The position numbers were made by a program, and so were the translations under genes. From Candidatus Ryanbacteria bacterium RIFCSPLOWO2_12_FULL_47_9c (lineage in GTDB: Bacteria; Patescibacteriota; Minisyncoccia; Ryanbacterales; GWA2-47-10b): a stretch of 6,140 bases of DNA. Positions within the stretch are counted from its first letter, which is position 1, and each line of letters starts with the position of its first letter. The notes below the pieces were generated by a model that was given only the letters and a program-made list of their open reading frames with translations, had not been told where the DNA came from and searched no databases. Positions 1-5,170 of the stretch are shown in pieces. The DNA is taken from assembly GCA_001821795.1 (NCBI GenBank), contig MHOB01000042.1, positions 1 through 6,140 of the forward strand, written 5' to 3'.

Positions 1-1
1 C

Positions 2-247
2 TTCTCAAACTTATTTGCGGGTCTCTTTAATCTTTTTGACTGGATCTGGTTCAAGATCAGCTCGTGCTTATCTTGCTGGATTGTCTGGCTTCTCACTGTT
101 ATTGCTTTCTTGCTTTACATTTATGCCACTCGACGTAAGAAAGAAATGGTGCAACAGGAAAACCCCGAGGGAGTAATGCTTGAAAGCGTCCCTTCGGAAT
201 ATGTTGTGAATGAGTACTGGGAAACAAACAGCAGAGACAAAGAATAG
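2..247 (+). CDS. C-terminal fragment of an unknown membrane protein
   Basis: The frame is open from the window edge to a TAG at 245-247 and gives the last 81 residues of a longer protein. The first part is rich in Phe, Leu and Trp. A strong hydrophobic segment follows at about residues 24-42 of the fragment (WIVWLLTVIAFLLYIYA), then the cluster RRKK, then a hydrophilic, acidic tail of about 35 residues ending NSRDKE. By the positive-inside rule the tail should be cytoplasmic. Two cysteines (CLSC) sit at the start of the helix. I do not recognise the family. The start lies outside the window, so total length and any other helices are unknown. The gene is convergent with the pilin-like gene and ends at the shared inverted repeat 247-299. 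I am fairly sure it is coding because the helix, the charged flank and the tail form a coherent protein that stops right at a terminator. Confidence 0.7.
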   Translation, partial: FSNLFAGLFNLFDWIWFKISSCLSCWIVWLLTVIAFLLYIYATRRKKEMVQQENPEGVMLESVPSEYVVNEYWETNSRDKE

Positions 248-299
248 CAAAACCTAAAAACCATCCTAAGTTTATCGAAGGATGGTTTTTAGGTTTTGC
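247..299. terminator. Bidirectional intrinsic terminator, perfect 20-bp stem
   Basis: Positions 247-266 and 280-299 are perfect reverse complements around a 13-nt loop (267-279); T267 and A279 can add one more pair. Each arm has a GC-containing core (CCATCC/GGATGG) next to the loop. Outside the core, on either strand, the transcript reads TTTTTAGGTTTT, so the same element can work as hairpin plus U-tract in both directions. It lies exactly between two convergent genes: the left gene's TAG shares base 247 with the stem, and the pilin-like gene's stop is 8 bp from the right end. Position and symmetry together make the terminator call strong. Confidence 0.88.
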
Positions 300-306
300 G
301 TCTTTG

Positions 307-798
307 CTACTCGGAACCGCCGGAAGCCCAATCGTAAATATAGCTTGTTCCAAAATTACAGGTATTGGGGTTAACAATATTTGGATTTGTTTCAAATTTT
401 TTCACCGCTACAATATATGTTGCTTTCCCGCCACAAACTATTTTCTCATATCGGTAGTAATGGCCCATGTCATTTACTGGGTCGAGCGGCAGATCCCCGA
501 TATATTTAGGGACAAGTGCTGTACGCAGACCATTATCGTCACATGCAAAATTTTGCCATGGACATCCGCTATGATTTGATTTGTAGCCGCCACTACTTGG
601 GGCCGTTGGGTAACTTTGTGTGTCCGAAAAACGTAGCTCGAGCGCTATTTGGAGCGCCTTAATGTCACTGATGCGTTTTGTATCCCGCGCTTTTGCGCGC
701 GCTTCGTTGAGTCCGGCAAAAATAATGGATGTTAAAAGGGAAATGATGGCAACGACCACCATCAGCTCTATCAAAGTAAAACCGCGATGTCTTTTCAT
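307..798 (-). CDS. Type IV pilin-like / pseudopilin protein with class III signal peptide
   Basis: A 163-residue protein with a textbook prepilin N-terminus. A short basic leader (MKRHRG) is followed by the prepilin peptidase site G6|F7 and the sequence FTLIELMVVVAII, with the conserved Glu at mature position 5 (E11). The hydrophobic stretch 7-30 is the N-terminal half of the assembly helix, which continues as an amphipathic helix to about residue 58. The C-terminal domain carries LPLDP (residues 103-107), resembling the LPxDP segment of GspG-type major pseudopilins, and four cysteines (79, 86, 122, 147) that could form two disulfides outside the cell. After cleavage by a PilD-type peptidase it should enter a type IV pilus or pseudopilus. 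No pilus assembly genes are adjacent, so its exact role (major pilin, minor pilin, DNA uptake, secretion) cannot be told. The start at 798 is fixed by the signal peptide; no clear Shine-Dalgarno precedes it. Confidence 0.9.
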   Translation of the reverse strand: MKRHRGFTLIELMVVVAIISLLTSIIFAGLNEARAKARDTKRISDIKALQIALELRFSDTQSYPTAPSSGGYKSNHSGCPWQNFACDDNGLRTALVPKYIGDLPLDPVNDMGHYYRYEKIVCGGKATYIVAVKKFETNPNIVNPNTCNFGTSYIYDWASGGSE

Positions 799-835
799 AT
801 TTTTTTCTGTGAAATTCTAAACTAAGTGCAGGCCT

Positions 836-863
836 ATTTTAGCAAGAATGCCGAATGAAGCAA
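836..863 (-). promoter_or_regulatory. Promoter of the pilin-like gene
   Basis: Read on the minus strand, TTGCTT (858-863) is followed by a 16-bp spacer and TAAAAT (836-841), with an extended TG motif directly upstream (TGC, 842-844). The start of transcription would be near 829, giving a leader of about 31 nt before the ATG at 798. The core TGCTAAAAT is identical to the one in front of the tRNA gene. This is prediction by eye from motif fit and position. Confidence 0.55.
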
Positions 864-881
864 AACGGCTCGGCTCCGCGC

Positions 882-903
882 CCGCCCTAGGCGGTGCTAC
901 CGC
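882..903. repeat. Overlapping GC-rich hairpins in the tRNA-pilin gap
   Basis: CCGCC (882-886) pairs with GGCGG (890-894) around a 3-nt loop. GCGGT (891-895) can instead pair with ACCGC (899-903) around a 3-nt loop. The two share bases 891-894 and so exclude each other. The element lies 33 bp downstream of the tRNA-Gly 3' end and upstream of the pilin promoter. It may help end the tRNA transcript, but no U-run follows it, so the function is open. The rest of 799-935 shows nothing else apart from the pilin promoter. Confidence 0.4.
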
Positions 904-935
904 AGCCCCTTTCCGAAATCGAACGTCTCGTTATG

Positions 936-1007
936 TGCGGGCAGGGAGAATCGAACTCCCATCTGCTGCTTGGAAGGCAGCCATAATGGCCATTATACTA
1001 TACCCGC
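936..1007 (-). tRNA. tRNA-Gly, anticodon UCC
   Basis: On the minus strand 72 nt fold as a complete cloverleaf. The acceptor stem is GCGGGTA (1007-1001) with TGCCCGC (943-937), including one G-U pair. A short D arm contains the GG of the loop. The anticodon stem is GCTGC/GCAGC around CTTCCAA, with anticodon TCC at 972-974. The variable loop is 4 nt. The T stem is GGGAG/CTCCC around TTCGATT. The sequence closely resembles E. coli tRNA-Gly(UCC), including its GTATAATGGC D-arm start. CCA is not encoded: the next bases are A (discriminator, 936), C, A, T, so a CCA-adding enzyme is needed. The discriminator is A73, whereas bacterial tRNA-Gly normally has U73. It reads GGA and GGG codons and probably other GGN codons by wobble. 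Confidence 0.96.
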
Positions 1008-1033
1008 GTTTCCCTCTTTGCAGTGTATGCGGC

Positions 1034-1062
1034 ATTTTAGCAAAAATCACTCAACTCTAAAA
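1034..1062 (-). promoter_or_regulatory. Promoter of tRNA-Gly
   Basis: Minus-strand TGCTAAAAT (1042-1034) is an extended -10, placing the transcription start near 1027, about 20 nt before the mature tRNA 5' end. At 17-bp spacing the -35 position (1057-1062) reads TTTTAG, a poor match, so the extended -10 probably carries recognition. The element lies in the short gap after the acylphosphatase stop (1047), with its -35 region inside that gene. The tRNA may thus be independently transcribed as well as reached by read-through. Confidence 0.5.
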
Positions 1063-1325
1063 GCGCTATACCCTTTAGTTTTTTCTTGCACGGCGGTTTC
1101 ACACTGGTCAACTTTTGAAAACGCCGGTCCTCGTTTTATTTCCTCGATGAAAGAAAGAATGTTTGTGCGGGTGCTTTCCGCGTCGATTTCAAGGGAGCCG
1201 TCGGAGTTATTTTTCACAAGCCCTTTTATATAATACTTTCGCGCAGCATCACGGACAAAATATCGGAAACCAACCCCCTGCACCCGTCCGGTGATGCGGA
1301 TGCGGATGCGCACAATGTTTTTCAT
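1047..1325 (-). CDS. acyP: Acylphosphatase
   Basis: A 92-residue protein from ATG 1325, the usual size for this single-domain enzyme, which hydrolyses carboxyl-phosphate bonds such as acetyl phosphate or 1,3-bisphosphoglycerate in the cytoplasm. The signature GRVQGVGFRYFVRDAA spans residues 13-28; R21 is the phosphate-binding catalytic Arg. The second signature is KGLVKNNSDGSLEI (34-47), with N39 the catalytic Asn. The end (GYSAFRVE) fits the family C-terminus, and the TGA there is a real stop. An in-frame GTG at 1334 would add three residues. I prefer the ATG because the core begins soon after and AAAGAG precedes it, though that is a weak ribosome site. It follows HU in the same direction with a hairpin between them. 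The precise in vivo substrate cannot be told from sequence. Confidence 0.92.
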   Translation of the reverse strand: MKNIVRIRIRITGRVQGVGFRYFVRDAARKYYIKGLVKNNSDGSLEIDAESTRTNILSFIEEIKRGPAFSKVDQCETAVQEKTKGYSAFRVE

Positions 1326-1352
1326 CTCTTTCACTCTTTTTACTCTAACACA

Positions 1353-1373
1353 AATCCCGCCGGAGGCGGGATT
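1353..1373 (-). terminator. CCCGCC/GGCGGG hairpin between HU and acylphosphatase genes
   Basis: Bases 1353-1361 (AATCCCGCC) and 1365-1373 (GGCGGGATT) form a perfect 9-bp stem with a 3-nt loop, 20 bp after the HU stop codon. On the minus strand the stem is followed by TGTGTTAGAG, a weak U-tract. It could be a partial terminator or attenuator of HU transcription, or a 3'-end stabiliser, with acylphosphatase expressed by read-through. Terminator function is therefore uncertain. Confidence 0.5.
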
Positions 1374-1393
1374 GTACGTATCAGAAAATATTT

Positions 1394-1666
1394 TTACTTC
1401 ACTGCTTCTTTCAATCCTTTTCCTGCGCGGAATTTGGGAACCTGCATTGCGGGGACTTGTACACTTGCTCCCGTCCGCGGATTGCGGGCGGTTCGTGCCT
1501 GACGTTTTTTGGCGAGAAACGTACCGAAACCCGAGACCGCAACTTCGTCACCCTTGGCAAGCGCCTTCGTGATAGTGTCAAATACTGTTTCAACTGCTTC
1601 CTCTGCGGATTTTTTTGTTCCACCCAATTTCGTAAACACTGCTTCAATGAGATCAGCTTTATTCAT
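1394..1666 (-). CDS. hup: HU-family nucleoid DNA-binding protein
   Basis: A 90-residue protein matching bacterial HU over its full length. It has the N-terminal helical dimerisation region MNKADLIEAV...KKSAEEAVETVFDTITKAL (1-37). The turn GFGTF is at 46-50, and the DNA-binding beta arm carries RNPRTG at 61-66, whose proline (P63) is the family's DNA-intercalating residue. The closing segment is VPKFRAGKGLKEAV (76-89). HU dimers bend and compact DNA without strong sequence specificity. IHF subunits share the fold, but the sequence is closer to HU, so a homodimer is likely. The ATG at 1666 gives the canonical N-terminus. No Shine-Dalgarno is visible; instead a leader of about 70 nt contains a stable hairpin (1693-1710). 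The gene follows RNase Y in the same direction but has its own promoter. Confidence 0.95.
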   Translation of the reverse strand: MNKADLIEAVFTKLGGTKKSAEEAVETVFDTITKALAKGDEVAVSGFGTFLAKKRQARTARNPRTGASVQVPAMQVPKFRAGKGLKEAVK

Positions 1667-1692
1667 GGCATTGGATATTAACGCCTGTAAGC

Positions 1693-1710
1693 GCCTGCCG
1701 TGAGGCAGGC
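1693..1710 (-). promoter_or_regulatory. GCCTGCC/GGCAGGC hairpin in the HU leader
   Basis: Bases 1693-1699 and 1704-1710 form a perfect 7-bp GC-rich stem with a 4-nt loop. It lies between the predicted HU transcription start (about 1737) and the ATG at 1666, so it would sit in the 5' leader of the HU mRNA. No U-run follows on either strand, so it is not an obvious terminator. It could stabilise the message or control translation, or may simply belong to the genome's population of short GC hairpins. Confidence 0.45.
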
Positions 1711-1743
1711 AGACCGACCTTTAAGCTTCCGATAACTGAGGAT

Positions 1744-1772
1744 ATAGTAGCAAAATTATTGTAGTGCAACAA
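1744..1772 (-). promoter_or_regulatory. Promoter of the HU gene
   Basis: Minus-strand TTGTTG (1772-1767), 17-bp spacer, TACTAT (1749-1744), with TGC immediately upstream of the -10 (1752-1750). Both hexamers and the spacing fit a sigma70-type promoter with extended -10. Transcription would start near 1737. It lies in the 141-bp gap after RNase Y. No convincing terminator for RNase Y is seen in that gap, so read-through from RNase Y may also contribute. Confidence 0.6.
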
Positions 1773-1807
1773 CTTTTACCATACCCGCCTGTGAATACTG
1801 CAGATGC

Positions 1808-3337
1808 CTATTTTGCGTACTCGACCACTCGCGTTTCACGGATAACATGCACCTTAATTTCCCCCGGGTATTTTAACTCTTGTTCAATGCGATCGGCAAT
1901 GTCGCGCGCCAGCTTTTTTGCTTCGAAATCCGATATCTTCTCGGGTGTTACGAAAACGCGGATTTCGCGTCCCGCTTGGATTGCATAGCATTTCTCGACT
2001 GCTTCAAAGCCATTTGCAATGCCCTCAAGGTCTTCAAGGCGCTTAAGGTAGTTTTCTACGGAGTCTCTTCGCGCCCCGGGGCGCGACGCTGATATTGCGT
2101 CGGCGGTCTGGACAATTATTGATTCCAGCGTTTCATAGGGGTATTCCTCGTGATGGGACTGCATTGCTTGTATTACTGCCTTATCTGTAGCAAATTTCTG
2201 GAGAATCCTGCGGCCGATCTCGACATGTGTTCCCTGGACTTCATGATCAACTGCTTTTCCAATATCGTGGAGCAACGCCCCCTTCTTCGCGATTGCAACA
2301 TCGGCTCCCAATTCTGATGCAAGCATCCCGGATATGTGGGTCATCTCTATTGAATGTTGGAGGACGTTTTGTCCATAACTGGTCCGAAAGCGAAGTCTTC
2401 CGAGAAGTTGCATGAGTCGTGGGTCAAGGTCAAAAATCCCGACTTCGTAAGCGGCAGCTTCCGCGGCGTCTTTCATAATTTTTTCTACCTGTGATTTCGC
2501 TTTTTCGACGGATTCTTCAATTTTTGCCGGTTGAATGCGCCCGTCTAGGATAAGGTCTTCAAGCGCCATCTTGGCAATGTGCCGGCGCACCGGGTCGAAC
2601 CCGGAAATGATAATTGCGCCCGGAGTATCATCAACAATTATTTCTACGCCAGCGGCGCGTTCGAGCGCGCGGATATTCCGCCCCTCGCGCCCGATAATTT
2701 TTCCTTTCAAGTCCTCCGATGGAATCTGCACGCTTGTGGTGGTTACTTCGGAGGCGGTTGAGGTAGCCACACGTTGAATAACCGCCGCGAGAATATCTCG
2801 CGCCTTGTGTGAGAGTCGTTCTTCTCCGGTAAGTTCGAGCTTATGGAGGCGCTCTAAAAAGTCTGCTTCGTGTTTTTTCTCGATAGCTGAAAAAAGCGCT
2901 TGTTTTGCTTCTTCTTCTGACAGGTGAGCGACGCGCTCGAGTTCTCGCTGTTTTTCCGCCTCTTTTTCTCTAAGCGCTTCCTGAACGGCGCGAACCCGTT
3001 CAACTTTTTCTTTTAGTTCCTTTTTTTCTTGCTCGAAATCAACAAGTTTTTTTTCAAGAACTTCTTCCTTGTGGCTTATTCGTTCCTCGCTTTTGCGTAT
3101 TTCACCAACACGCCGTTTTTCCTCGGCTTTTGCTTCTTCGAGAATTTCCGACGCTTTCTGTTTTGCTTCAAGAATTGCGCCTTGCGTTTCAGTTTTTACC
3201 TGAAGTTCTCGTTTCTGTATTTCGATTTCTATCGAGTTCTTTTTTTGTTGAGCGATGATCTTCCGGAGGGCATATCCCAGAGCGGTTCCCGTAAGTATCA
3301 AGACCGCCGCAACAATTGGTTGCGTTCCAAGTTCCAT
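1808..3337 (-). CDS. rny: Ribonuclease Y
   Basis: A 509-residue, full-length RNase Y, the membrane-anchored endoribonuclease that starts mRNA turnover in many bacteria lacking RNase E. Domains in order: an N-terminal transmembrane helix (about 7-24, PIVAAVLILTGTALGYAL); a long charged coiled coil (about 30-165); a KH RNA-binding domain with GKIIGREGRNI at 212-222; an HD metal-dependent phosphohydrolase domain with H328 (LQHSIE), the H357-D358 pair (LLHDIGKA), H395-H396 (SHHEE) and D413 (TADAISASRPGAR); and the conserved C-terminal region ending in VHVIRETRVVEYAK. All catalytic positions I know for the family are present. The start at 3337 is supported by the anchor helix directly after it and by an in-frame TGA shortly upstream. 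No Shine-Dalgarno is visible. The gene diverges from gpmI and has its own strong promoter. Confidence 0.97.
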   Translation of the reverse strand: MELGTQPIVAAVLILTGTALGYALRKIIAQQKKNSIEIEIQKRELQVKTETQGAILEAKQKASEILEEAKAEEKRRVGEIRKSEERISHKEEVLEKKLVDFEQEKKELKEKVERVRAVQEALREKEAEKQRELERVAHLSEEEAKQALFSAIEKKHEADFLERLHKLELTGEERLSHKARDILAAVIQRVATSTASEVTTTSVQIPSEDLKGKIIGREGRNIRALERAAGVEIIVDDTPGAIIISGFDPVRRHIAKMALEDLILDGRIQPAKIEESVEKAKSQVEKIMKDAAEAAAYEVGIFDLDPRLMQLLGRLRFRTSYGQNVLQHSIEMTHISGMLASELGADVAIAKKGALLHDIGKAVDHEVQGTHVEIGRRILQKFATDKAVIQAMQSHHEEYPYETLESIIVQTADAISASRPGARRDSVENYLKRLEDLEGIANGFEAVEKCYAIQAGREIRVFVTPEKISDFEAKKLARDIADRIEQELKYPGEIKVHVIRETRVVEYAK

Positions 3338-3380
3338 ATAATGATGTTTTATAGCTCATAAATGACATATTCTTTTTTCT

Positions 3381-3409
3381 ATCATAGTGTTTTTTAGCTT
3401 CTCTGTCAA
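3381..3409 (-). promoter_or_regulatory. Consensus-like sigma70 promoter of rny
   Basis: Minus-strand TTGACA (3409-3404) matches the -35 consensus exactly. A 17-bp spacer follows, then TATGAT (3386-3381), five of six matches to TATAAT. Transcription would start near 3374, leaving a leader of about 37 nt that is A/T-rich and has no evident Shine-Dalgarno. It is the best conventional promoter in the window and, unlike the others, lacks the TGC extension. Confidence 0.72.
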
Positions 3410-3455
3410 ACTCGTCGCAGAGAACCGCGCGGATAAATCCTACCCAGTCAAATTG

Positions 3456-3464
3456 TGCTACACT
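3456..3464 (+). promoter_or_regulatory. Extended -10 promoter of gpmI, probably leaderless start
   Basis: TGC (3456-3458) joins TACACT (3459-3464) as an extended -10 element. No recognisable -35 is found at 17-18 bp spacing. The ATG at 3471 lies 7 bp after the -10, which is where transcription normally begins, so the mRNA would start at or within a base or two of the A of the start codon. No ribosome-binding site exists between the -10 and the ATG, which agrees with a leaderless message. Confidence 0.55.
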
Positions 3465-3470
3465 AATTCT

Positions 3471-5048
3471 ATGCAGTTTAAACTGGTTGTTCTTGTGGTA
3501 CTTGATGGCTTTGGTATTAACACCTTGCCAGGGGAGTCTCCGCTCCAAAAAGCAAAAAAGCCGACGTTCGATGAATTTACCGCATGGTATCCATTTACAA
3601 CATTGCAGGCATCGGGGATCGCCGCTGGATTACCGTGGGGTGAGGAAGGAAACTCGGAGGTCGGGCATCTCACCATGGGATCGGGACGGGTACTCTACCA
3701 TCATCTTCCGCGTATTATTGTCTCAATTCAGGATGGAACTTTTTTTGAGAATACCGCATTTCGAGATGCATGTGCCAACATAAGGACGACGAAAGGGACC
3801 TTCCATATTATGGGACTTTTTTCTTCGGGTTCCGTACATGCCTACGCCGACCATCTTTATGCGCTTTTGGAACTTGTGAAACGGGAGGAGATACCGGATG
3901 TAGCGCTCCATCTTTTTGGTGACGGCCGCGACGCTCCCGCACAGGAAATGAAAAAATTTATTCCACAGCTGGAAGAACGAATGCGCGCGGGAAACCGCGG
4001 GGTCTATATTGCGTCGCTCATTGGACGCCACTTTTCCATGGATCGCGAAGAGCGGTGGAATTTTACGGAAGAGGCATATGATTGTCTGACAGGAAAAAAA
4101 GGCGCGCATTTTGAAAATCCGCGAAAGTATATTGATGATTCGTATGCCGCAGGCGTAACGGATGAGTTTTTTGCGCCCGCATGGCTTGCGGACGAGAAGG
4201 GGAATCCCCGCGGAAGAATCAAAGAGGGCGATTCCGTGATATTTTTTAATTTTCGGGAAGACAGCGTTCGGCAGCTTGCCCATGCTTTTTTGGATGAAGA
4301 TTTTAGTAAATTTGAGCGCGCAAAAATACCAAACCTCTTTTTTGTTACCATGACTGAATATGAAAAAGGGCTCGCGGCGCACGTCGCGTTTCCTCCGCTT
4401 GATATTGAGTGGCCCCTCGCGCGCGTGGTTTCCTATGCAAATAAAAAACAGCTCCATGTCGCTGAAACCGAGAAATATGCCCACGTTACGTACTTTTTCA
4501 ACGGCGGGAAAGAACAGCCGTTTTCGGGGGAAGACCGGAAGCTCGTGCCGTCTGCGCGCGTGCCGTTTGATCAAAAACCGGAAATGTCAGCGCGCGAGAT
4601 TACTGAAGCTACGCTTTCTGAAATGGAAAAATACGACCTTGTGCTTATTAATTTTGCAAATCCAGACATGGTAGGGCACACCGGCAATTTTGAGGCGGTT
4701 GTCAAAGCAATTGAAGTTATAGATGAGTGCCTTGCCAAAATTAAAGAGGGGGTAACGAAACTCGGCGGGGTGCTTGTAGTAACTGCCGATCACGGCAATG
4801 CGGAGGAAAAACGCTACCGGCTTACGGGTGAGAAGCGCACGAAACATTCTTCAAATCCGATCCCGTTTTTCTTGATTGCGCAACAGTTTAAAAGACCCCA
4901 TGCGCGGACCCCGCAGGAAATCGAGGAGAATTTTACCAGAATTGAAGGGGTGCTTGCCGATGTTGCCCCCACGGTTCTTGATCTCATGGGCCTCTCGGTC
5001 CCCGCCGAGATGACGGGGATCAATTTATTGCCGAGATTGTTGGTGTAA
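3471..5048 (+). CDS. gpmI: 2,3-bisphosphoglycerate-independent phosphoglycerate mutase
   Basis: A 525-residue cytoplasmic enzyme (family usually about 510) that interconverts 3- and 2-phosphoglycerate in glycolysis using two metal ions and a phosphoserine intermediate. Visible active-site elements: D12 (VVLDGFG); nucleophile S62 in EGNSEVGH; H123; DGRD at 151-154; R186 and R192 (IGRHFSMDREERW); R262 in FFNFRED; K335 (EKYAHVTYFFNGG); D399 and H403 (NPDMVGH); D440-H441 (TADHGN); and H459 (TKHSSNPIPFF). These cover both metal sites. The usual FRxDR motif reads FREDS here, so a second substrate-site Arg is Ser265. The same frame stays open upstream to an ATG at 3387, but homology begins at MQFKLVVLVVLDGFG, so 3471 is the start. 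The gene appears to be single, with its own promoter and terminator, and diverges from rny. Confidence 0.96.
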   Translation: MQFKLVVLVVLDGFGINTLPGESPLQKAKKPTFDEFTAWYPFTTLQASGIAAGLPWGEEGNSEVGHLTMGSGRVLYHHLPRIIVSIQDGTFFENTAFRDACANIRTTKGTFHIMGLFSSGSVHAYADHLYALLELVKREEIPDVALHLFGDGRDAPAQEMKKFIPQLEERMRAGNRGVYIASLIGRHFSMDREERWNFTEEAYDCLTGKKGAHFENPRKYIDDSYAAGVTDEFFAPAWLADEKGNPRGRIKEGDSVIFFNFREDSVRQLAHAFLDEDFSKFERAKIPNLFFVTMTEYEKGLAAHVAFPPLDIEWPLARVVSYANKKQLHVAETEKYAHVTYFFNGGKEQPFSGEDRKLVPSARVPFDQKPEMSAREITEATLSEMEKYDLVLINFANPDMVGHTGNFEAVVKAIEVIDECLAKIKEGVTKLGGVLVVTADHGNAEEKRYRLTGEKRTKHSSNPIPFFLIAQQFKRPHARTPQEIEENFTRIEGVLADVAPTVLDLMGLSVPAEMTGINLLPRLLV

Positions 5049-5084
5049 AACCAAGGGTAACCCTATTAAAGTGGATCTCTGAGT

Positions 5085-5113
5085 ACTTAGTGGCTTAGCC
5101 ACTAAGTTTGTTT
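5085..5113 (+). terminator. Intrinsic terminator of gpmI
   Basis: ACTTAGTGGC (5085-5094) and GCCACTAAGT (5098-5107) form a perfect 10-bp stem with a TTA loop, followed by TTGTTT, a moderate U-tract. It begins 37 bp after the gpmI stop. The hairpin is strong, but the U-tract is interrupted, so termination may be incomplete. It separates gpmI from the promoter of the next gene. Confidence 0.75.
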
Positions 5114-5141
5114 GACCGTCTAGCTTTTTAACTGCTAATTT
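5112..5141 (+). promoter_or_regulatory. Promoter of the small membrane protein gene
   Basis: TTGACC (5112-5117) matches the -35 consensus at five of six bases. An 18-bp spacer leads to TAATTT (5136-5141), with TGC immediately before it (5133-5135). The transcription start would be near 5148, about 23 nt before the ATG at 5171, leaving room for the Shine-Dalgarno. The -35 overlaps the tail of the gpmI terminator. Confidence 0.55.
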
Positions 5142-5157
5142 GGGCACAGACAGAAAA

Positions 5158-5170
5158 AGGGGGGGGCTTT
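5158..5170 (+). promoter_or_regulatory. Poly-G ribosome-binding site
   Basis: Eight consecutive G residues (5159-5166) preceded by A's end 4 nt before the ATG at 5171. The AGG/GGGG content can pair with the anti-Shine-Dalgarno at workable spacing. It is the only strong Shine-Dalgarno-like sequence in front of any gene in the window. A G8 homopolymer is also prone to slippage during replication and to length errors in sequencing. Confidence 0.6.

Noticed and set aside
1047..1049. TGA possibly recoded as glycine (Gracilibacteria/SR1 code)
   Set aside because: The acylphosphatase ends at the normal family C-terminus at this TGA, and other genes need no TGA read-through. The standard bacterial code fits.
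848..1060. Plus-strand open frame across the tRNA-Gly gene
   Set aside because: It overlaps a clear tRNA on the other strand and its product shows no protein-like features.
3029..3361. Plus-strand open frame rich in Phe opposite the rny N-terminus
   Set aside because: It is the antisense of the Glu/Lys-rich coiled coil of RNase Y. GAA/AAG codons read backwards give TTC/CTT, which explains the Phe/Leu bias.
3387..3470. Upstream ATG giving a 28-residue extension of GpmI
   Set aside because: The extension has no homology to the family, which begins near MQFKLVVLVVLDGFG, and it would run across both divergent promoters.
3723..4574. Long open frame of 283 codons on the minus strand
   Set aside because: It lies wholly inside gpmI on the opposite strand. 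Its translation is rich in Lys, Arg and Phe with no recognisable domain, while the plus-strand frame is a complete GpmI with all active-site motifs.
5054..5064. AGGGTAACCCT palindrome after gpmI
   Set aside because: The arms are separated by a single base, too tight for a hairpin. It may be a chance palindrome; no operator role can be supported.
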